64,000 nucleotides of DNA from Candidatus Galacturonatibacter soehngenii. GTDB taxonomy: Bacteria; Bacillota; Clostridia; Lachnospirales; Lachnospiraceae. Every line of letters starts with the position of its first letter. The first letter of the stretch is position 1. The stretch is from positions 186,001 through 250,000 of the forward strand of contig NZ_WAGX01000008.1 in assembly GCF_008830185.1 (NCBI RefSeq). Direction: 5' to 3'. The notes beneath the pieces are model-generated. The model did not search any database. It saw only the letters and a list, made by a program, of their open reading frames with translations, and was not told the origin of the DNA. Below are positions 60,056-64,000 of the stretch, piece after piece. The position numbers and the translations under genes were made by a program.

Positions 60056-60736
60056 ATGAAGAAAGCTATTTTAGCTACTAAAGTAGGAATGACTCAAATC
60101 TTTAATGAAGATGGTGTGTTAATTCCTGTAACTGTATTACAAGCTGGACCATGTGTTGTAACACAGATTAAGACTGTTGAAAACGATGGATATAATGCAG
60201 TGCAGGTTGGTTTTGCTGACAAGAAAGAAAAAGTTAAAGTTGTTGACAAAGCTGGTAAAAAAGAAATTAGAAACAGACATGGTGTAAATAAGGCAGAAAA
60301 AGGTCACTTTGACAAAGCTGGCGTAACAGGTAAGAGATTCGTAAGAGAATTCAAACTTGAAAACGCAGCAGAATTTAAAGTTGCAGATGAAATCAAAGCA
60401 GACATTTTCGCAGCTGGAGATAAAGTTGATGCTAGTGCAATTGCAAAAGGAAAAGGATTCCAAGGCGCAATTAAGAGACATGGACAGTCTAGAGGACCTA
60501 TGGCTCATGGTTCTAAATTCCATCGTCATGCAGGTTCCAATGGTGCTGCTTCTAACCCAAGTAAAGTGTTCAAAGGTAAGAAAATGCCAGGACATATGGG
60601 TGCGAAAAAGATTACAATCCAGAACCTTGAAATTGTAAGAGTTGATGCAGAAAACAATTTACTTTTAGTGAAAGGTGCTGTACCTGGACCTAAAAAATCT
60701 TTAGTAACAATTAAAGAGACCGTAAAAGCAAACTAG
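60056..60736 (+). CDS. rplC: 50S ribosomal protein L3
   Basis: A 226-residue L3 (uL3), an early-assembling 50S protein near the peptidyl-transferase centre. It has [40 protein letters not shown] and [21 protein letters not shown] chose the ATG at 60056 after ACAGGAGG; an upstream in-frame ATG at 60011 has no site. Second gene of the operon. Confidence 0.97.
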   Translation: MKKAILATKVGMTQIFNEDGVLIPVTVLQAGPCVVTQIKTVENDGYNAVQVGFADKKEKVKVVDKAGKKEIRNRHGVNKAEKGHFDKAGVTGKRFVREFKLENAAEFKVADEIKADIFAAGDKVDASAIAKGKGFQGAIKRHGQSRGPMAHGSKFHRHAGSNGAASNPSKVFKGKKMPGHMGAKKITIQNLEIVRVDAENNLLLVKGAVPGPKKSLVTIKETVKAN

Positions 60737-60764
60737 TGCTTGGTGAGAAAGGAGGAAAACACAG

Positions 60765-61385
60765 ATGGCAAATGTATCTGTATACAATATGGAAGGCAAA
60801 GAAGTTGGAACAATCGAACTAAATGATGCTGTGTTTGGTGTAGAAGTAAATGAACACTTATTACACATGGCAGTTGTTCACCAACTTGCAAATAAACGTC
60901 AAGGAACTCAAAAAGCGAAAACTCGTTCAGAAGTTTCTGGTGGCGGAAGAAAGCCATGGAGACAGAAGGGAACTGGACATGCAAGACAGGGTTCTACAAG
61001 ATCTCCACAATGGACTGGCGGTGGTGTTGTATTTGCACCAACTCCAAGAGATTACTCATTTAAGATGAATAAGAAAGAAAAGAGAATTGCTCTTCAATCT
61101 GCTTTATCTTCAAAGGTAAATGAAAATAAATTAATCGTTGTTGATGAAATCAAATTTGATGAAATCAAAACAAAGAAATTCCAAGCTGTATTAGATAACT
61201 TAAAAGTATCTAAAGCTTTGGTTGTTCTTAATGAAAATGACAAGAATGTTGTTCTTTCCGCTAAGAATATTCCTACAGTACAAACAGCTTTAACAAACAC
61301 AATCAATGTGTATGATATTTTAAAATATAACACAGTTATCGTAACGAAGGCTGCTGTTGCTACTATCGAGGAGGTGTATGCATAA
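60765..61385 (+). CDS. rplD: 50S ribosomal protein L4
   Basis: A 206-residue L4 (uL4), lining the exit tunnel; in E. coli it also represses its own operon by binding the S10 leader. It has [20 protein letters not shown] (tunnel loop) and [29 protein letters not shown] precedes the ATG. The stop overlaps the rplW start codon (TAATG). Confidence 0.96.
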   Translation: MANVSVYNMEGKEVGTIELNDAVFGVEVNEHLLHMAVVHQLANKRQGTQKAKTRSEVSGGGRKPWRQKGTGHARQGSTRSPQWTGGGVVFAPTPRDYSFKMNKKEKRIALQSALSSKVNENKLIVVDEIKFDEIKTKKFQAVLDNLKVSKALVVLNENDKNVVLSAKNIPTVQTALTNTINVYDILKYNTVIVTKAAVATIEEVYA

Positions 61386-61684
61386 TGGCAAATATTCAAT
61401 ATTATGATGTAATCCTCAAACCAGTAATCACAGAAAAGAGTATGCAAGGAATGGAAGCTAAAAAATATACTTTTTTAGTTCATCCAGAAGCGAATAAGAC
61501 TCAGATCAAAGAAGCTGTTGAAAAAATGTTTGCAGGAACAAAAGTTAAGAGCGTAAACACAATGAACCAAGATGGAAAAACCAAAAGAAGAGGAAGAACA
61601 TCTGGAAAGACTGCTAAAACGAAAAAAGCAATTGTTCAATTAACAGCAGAAAGTAAAGAAATAGAGATTTTTGAAGGATTATAA
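61385..61684 (+). CDS. rplW: 50S ribosomal protein L23
   Basis: A 99-residue L23 (uL23) at the tunnel exit, docking site for trigger factor and SRP. It has [27 protein letters not shown] (read in two parts: [13 protein letters not shown] and [20 protein letters not shown]). It overlaps the rplD stop by one base and GAGGAGGTG is inside the rplD end. Confidence 0.96.
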   Translation: MANIQYYDVILKPVITEKSMQGMEAKKYTFLVHPEANKTQIKEAVEKMFAGTKVKSVNTMNQDGKTKRRGRTSGKTAKTKKAIVQLTAESKEIEIFEGL

Positions 61685-61757
61685 GAAAATCAAATATGAA
61701 ACTATACGCAAGTAAAGCGTGACAACAAATAATCGGAAATTGAAAGGAGTGACTAAA

Positions 61758-62606
61758 ATGGGTATTAGAAAATACAACCCATATACACCTTCCAGAAGAC
61801 ATATGACAGGTTCAGACTTCTCTGAAATCACAAAAACAACTCCAGAGAAATCATTACTTGCTTCAAAAAGCAAAACAGCAGGTCGTAATAGTCAGGGTAA
61901 AATAACAGTAAGACATCGTGGCGGCGGTGTAAAAAGAAAATATAGAATTATAGATTTTAGAAGAAGAAAAGATGGTATTATCGGAACTGTTGCAGGTATC
62001 GAATACGATCCAAACAGAACAGCTAATATCGCATTAATCCACTATGCAGATGGTGAAAAAGCTTACATCTTAGCACCAGAAGGATTAACAGATGGAATGA
62101 AAGTTGTAAGTGGAACTGGAGCAGAAATTAGAGTGGGTAACTGTTTACCGTTATCAGAAATTCCTGTAGGTACACAGATTCATAACATCGAAATGTATCC
62201 AGGTAAAGGTGGACAGTTAGTTCGTTCCGCTGGAACAAGCGCTCAGTTAATGGCAAAAGAAGGAAAATATGCCACTCTTAGATTACCATCAGGTGAAATG
62301 AGAATGGTACCAATCATTTGTAAAGCTACTATCGGTGTTATTGGAAACGGTGATCATAGTCTTATCAACATCGGTAAAGCAGGACGTAAGCGTCACATGG
62401 GTATTAGACCTACTGTTCGTGGTTCTGTAATGAACCCTAATGACCATCCACATGGTGGTGGTGAAGGTAAAACTGGTATTGGTCGTCCAGGCCCAGTTAC
62501 TCCTTGGGGTAAACCAGCTCTTGGCTTAAAGACAAGAAAGAAAAAGAAAGCATCTAATAAGTTAATCGTAAGAAGAAGAGACGGTAAAACTTTAAATACA
62601 AAATAG
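61758..62606 (+). CDS. rplB: 50S ribosomal protein L2
   Basis: A 282-residue L2 (uL2), essential for subunit joining and peptidyl transfer. It has [20 protein letters not shown], the core [20 protein letters not shown] and the conserved [20 protein letters not shown] loop with the catalytically implicated His. I chose the ATG at 61758, behind AAAGGAG; the longer frame lacks a site. Confidence 0.97.
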   Translation: MGIRKYNPYTPSRRHMTGSDFSEITKTTPEKSLLASKSKTAGRNSQGKITVRHRGGGVKRKYRIIDFRRRKDGIIGTVAGIEYDPNRTANIALIHYADGEKAYILAPEGLTDGMKVVSGTGAEIRVGNCLPLSEIPVGTQIHNIEMYPGKGGQLVRSAGTSAQLMAKEGKYATLRLPSGEMRMVPIICKATIGVIGNGDHSLINIGKAGRKRHMGIRPTVRGSVMNPNDHPHGGGEGKTGIGRPGPVTPWGKPALGLKTRKKKKASNKLIVRRRDGKTLNTK

Positions 62607-62642
62607 TAACCAAAAGTAGAAATCGTAAGGAGGTTAGAACCT

Positions 62643-62924
62643 ATGGCTCGCTCACTTAAAAAAGGACCATTTGCAGATGCAAGTTTACTTAAGAAAGTAG
62701 ACTCTATGAACGAAAAAGGCGACAAATCAGTTATTAAAACTTGGTCACGTCGTTCTACTATTTTCCCACAGATGGTTGGACATACAATTGCAGTTCATGA
62801 CGGAAGAAAACATGTTCCTGTATATGTTACAGAGGATATGGTTGGACACAAGCTTGGAGAGTTTGTTGCAACCAGAACTTACAGAGGACATGGAAAAGAC
62901 GAAAAACGTTCAGGTGTTCGTTAA
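62643..62924 (+). CDS. rpsS: 30S ribosomal protein S19
   Basis: A 93-residue S19 (uS19) in the head of the 30S subunit, contacting tRNA via S13. It begins [20 protein letters not shown], with [22 protein letters not shown] and [21 protein letters not shown] precedes the ATG. Confidence 0.97.
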   Translation: MARSLKKGPFADASLLKKVDSMNEKGDKSVIKTWSRRSTIFPQMVGHTIAVHDGRKHVPVYVTEDMVGHKLGEFVATRTYRGHGKDEKRSGVR

Positions 62925-62953
62925 ATAAATGTAGTTTGAAAGGAGGTTTCATC

Positions 62954-63343
62954 ATGGCAAAAGGACATAGATCCCAAATTAAAAGAGAAAGAAATGCGAA
63001 TAATAAAGAAACGAGACCAAAAGCAAAGTTATCATATGCTAGAGTGTCTGTTCAAAAAGCATGTTTCGTTTTAGATGCCATTAGAGGCAAAGATGTGAAG
63101 ACAGCTCTTGGTATTTTAGCTTATAACCCAAGATATGCTTCAAGTATTATAGAAAAATTATTAAAATCAGCAATTGCAAATGCTGAAAATAACAACGGAA
63201 TGAATGTAGATAACCTTTTTATTGAAGAATGTTACGCAGAAAAAGGACCTACAATGAAGAGAATTAGACCAAGAGCACAGGGTAGAGCTTATAGAATCGA
63301 GAAGAGAATTAGCCATATCACAATCGTGCTTAATGAAAGATAA
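62954..63343 (+). CDS. rplV: 50S ribosomal protein L22
   Basis: A 129-residue L22 (uL22) whose loop lines the exit tunnel, a site of macrolide resistance. It has [40 protein letters not shown] and [21 protein letters not shown] chose the ATG at 62954, after AGGAGGTTTCATC; an upstream in-frame ATG at 62936 has no site. Confidence 0.96.
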   Translation: MAKGHRSQIKRERNANNKETRPKAKLSYARVSVQKACFVLDAIRGKDVKTALGILAYNPRYASSIIEKLLKSAIANAENNNGMNVDNLFIEECYAEKGPTMKRIRPRAQGRAYRIEKRISHITIVLNER

Positions 63344-63354
63344 GGAGGGAAAGA

Positions 63355-64000
63355 ATGGGACAGAAAGTTAATCCTCATGGCTTAAGAGTCGGTGTTATTA
63401 AGGATTGGGACTCAAAATGGTATGCTGAAGCTGATTTTGCAGATTACTTAGTAGAAGACTACAAGATCAGAAAATACCTTAAGAATAAATTATACAGCTC
63501 TGGTGTTTCTAAGATTGAAATCGAAAGAGCATCAGACAGAGTAAAAGTTATCATTTTCACTGCTAAACCAGGTGTTGTAATTGGTAAAGGCGGAGTTGAA
63601 ATTGATAAGATTAAAGCAGAAGTTCAAAAATTCACTTCTAAGAAATTAGTAGTAGATATCAAAGAAGTAAAAAGACCAGACAAAGATGCTCAGTTAGTAG
63701 CTGAAAATATCGCATTACAGTTGGAAAACCGTGTTTCTTTTAGAAGAGCAATGAAATCTTCTATGACAAGAACCATGAAAGCAGGAGTAAAAGGTATTAA
63801 AACAGCTGTTTCAGGACGTCTTGGCGGTGCTGATATGGCTCGTACAGAGTTCTACAGTGAAGGAACAATTCCTTTGCAGACATTAAGAGCAGATATTGAA
63901 TATGGTTTCGCAGAAGCAGATACAACTTACGGTAAATTAGGCGTAAAAGTATGGATCTACAAAGGCGAAGTACTTCCAACTAAAGGAAATAAGGAAGGGA
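63355..64000 (+). CDS. rpsC: 30S ribosomal protein S3, cut by the window end
   Basis: The frame opens at ATG 63355, behind AAGGAGGG, and runs to the window edge (215 codons) without a stop; S3 is normally ~215-220 residues, so only the last few codons are missing. It has [20 protein letters not shown], the KH motif [30 protein letters not shown] and [13 protein letters not shown]3 lies at the mRNA entry of the 30S. Operon order up to here is canonical. Confidence 0.96.
   Translation, partial: MGQKVNPHGLRVGVIKDWDSKWYAEADFADYLVEDYKIRKYLKNKLYSSGVSKIEIERASDRVKVIIFTAKPGVVIGKGGVEIDKIKAEVQKFTSKKLVVDIKEVKRPDKDAQLVAENIALQLENRVSFRRAMKSSMTRTMKAGVKGIKTAVSGRLGGADMARTEFYSEGTIPLQTLRADIEYGFAEADTTYGKLGVKVWIYKGEVLPTKGNKEG

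Noticed and set aside
60137-60595. 152-codon open frame on the - strand
   Set aside because: It lies entirely within rplC, has a Phe/Ser/Cys-rich composition typical of the antisense of lysine-rich ribosomal genes, and no ribosome site.
1-64000. CRISPR array, tRNA, rRNA or prophage
   Set aside because: No regularly spaced direct repeats of 24-40 bp, no cloverleaf with CCA end, no rRNA segments and no phage structural, integrase or lysis genes were seen.

Overview
The window reads as chromosomal DNA of a low-GC, flagellated Gram-positive bacterium of the class Clostridia. The protein sequences look most like the Lachnospiraceae (Lachnoclostridium / Clostridium phytofermentans type). This assignment is inference from protein style and gene order: mbl-flhO-flhP, cdaA-cdaR-glmM, ftsE-ftsX-PcsB-like, YvyF and the S10 ribosomal operon are all arrangements known from Firmicutes. 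Almost everything is on the + strand. No rRNA, tRNA, CRISPR array or prophage was seen.

Layout. 1-8.95 kb: the 3' end of a GH13 alpha-amylase-family gene, uvrB, a two-component system, a membrane glycerophosphodiesterase-like gene and uvrA. The two-component promoter and the glycerophosphodiesterase gene share an 11-bp-spaced TTACACAT direct repeat, a likely regulator box. 9.0-10.56 kb: an IS91-family (HUH, Y2) insertion sequence on the - strand, sitting directly behind the uvrA terminator. 10.57-11.12 kb: a non-coding stretch with three consecutive hairpins. 11.1-14.1 kb: mbl, two flagellar rod genes and a rod-binding FlgJ-like gene. 14.26-17.7 kb: recD2, comF and yvyF.

17.8-24.7 kb: two unrecognised membrane proteins, then cdaA (c-di-AMP synthase), cdaR, glmM, an HPr gene and a long-form leuA. 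24.75-46.55 kb: a large cell-surface glycan region with DUF2142 and GT-C membrane proteins, a flippase, O-acetyltransferases and many GT2/GT4 glycosyltransferases. It includes a fucose-salvage kinase/pyrophosphorylase (FKP-type) next to a divergent fucosyltransferase-like gene, which together predict fucosylation from scavenged L-fucose. 46.6-50.5 kb: ridA, a small conserved protein, a CPBP protease, a YjfB-like motility protein (-), a WecG/TagA glycosyltransferase and a YitT protein.

50.76-56 kb: a PucR-type regulator followed by ftsE, ftsX, a PcsB/EnvC-like murein hydrolase (activator) and a C-terminal processing peptidase, i.e. the septal cell-wall hydrolysis module. 56.2-59.3 kb: an RlmI-like methyltransferase, a GT39-like membrane protein and an unknown membrane protein. 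59.36 kb to the end: a strong promoter, a highly structured ~225-nt leader and the S10 operon (rpsJ, rplC, rplD, rplW, rplB, rpsS, rplV, rpsC truncated by the window edge).

Most interesting for follow-up: the structured rpsJ leader, the two-component direct-repeat regulon, the fucose salvage/transfer pair with a palindrome at its start site, the three-hairpin intergenic element behind the IS, and the unrecognised membrane pair upstream of cdaA. No clearly novel multi-gene defence or mobile system was seen.
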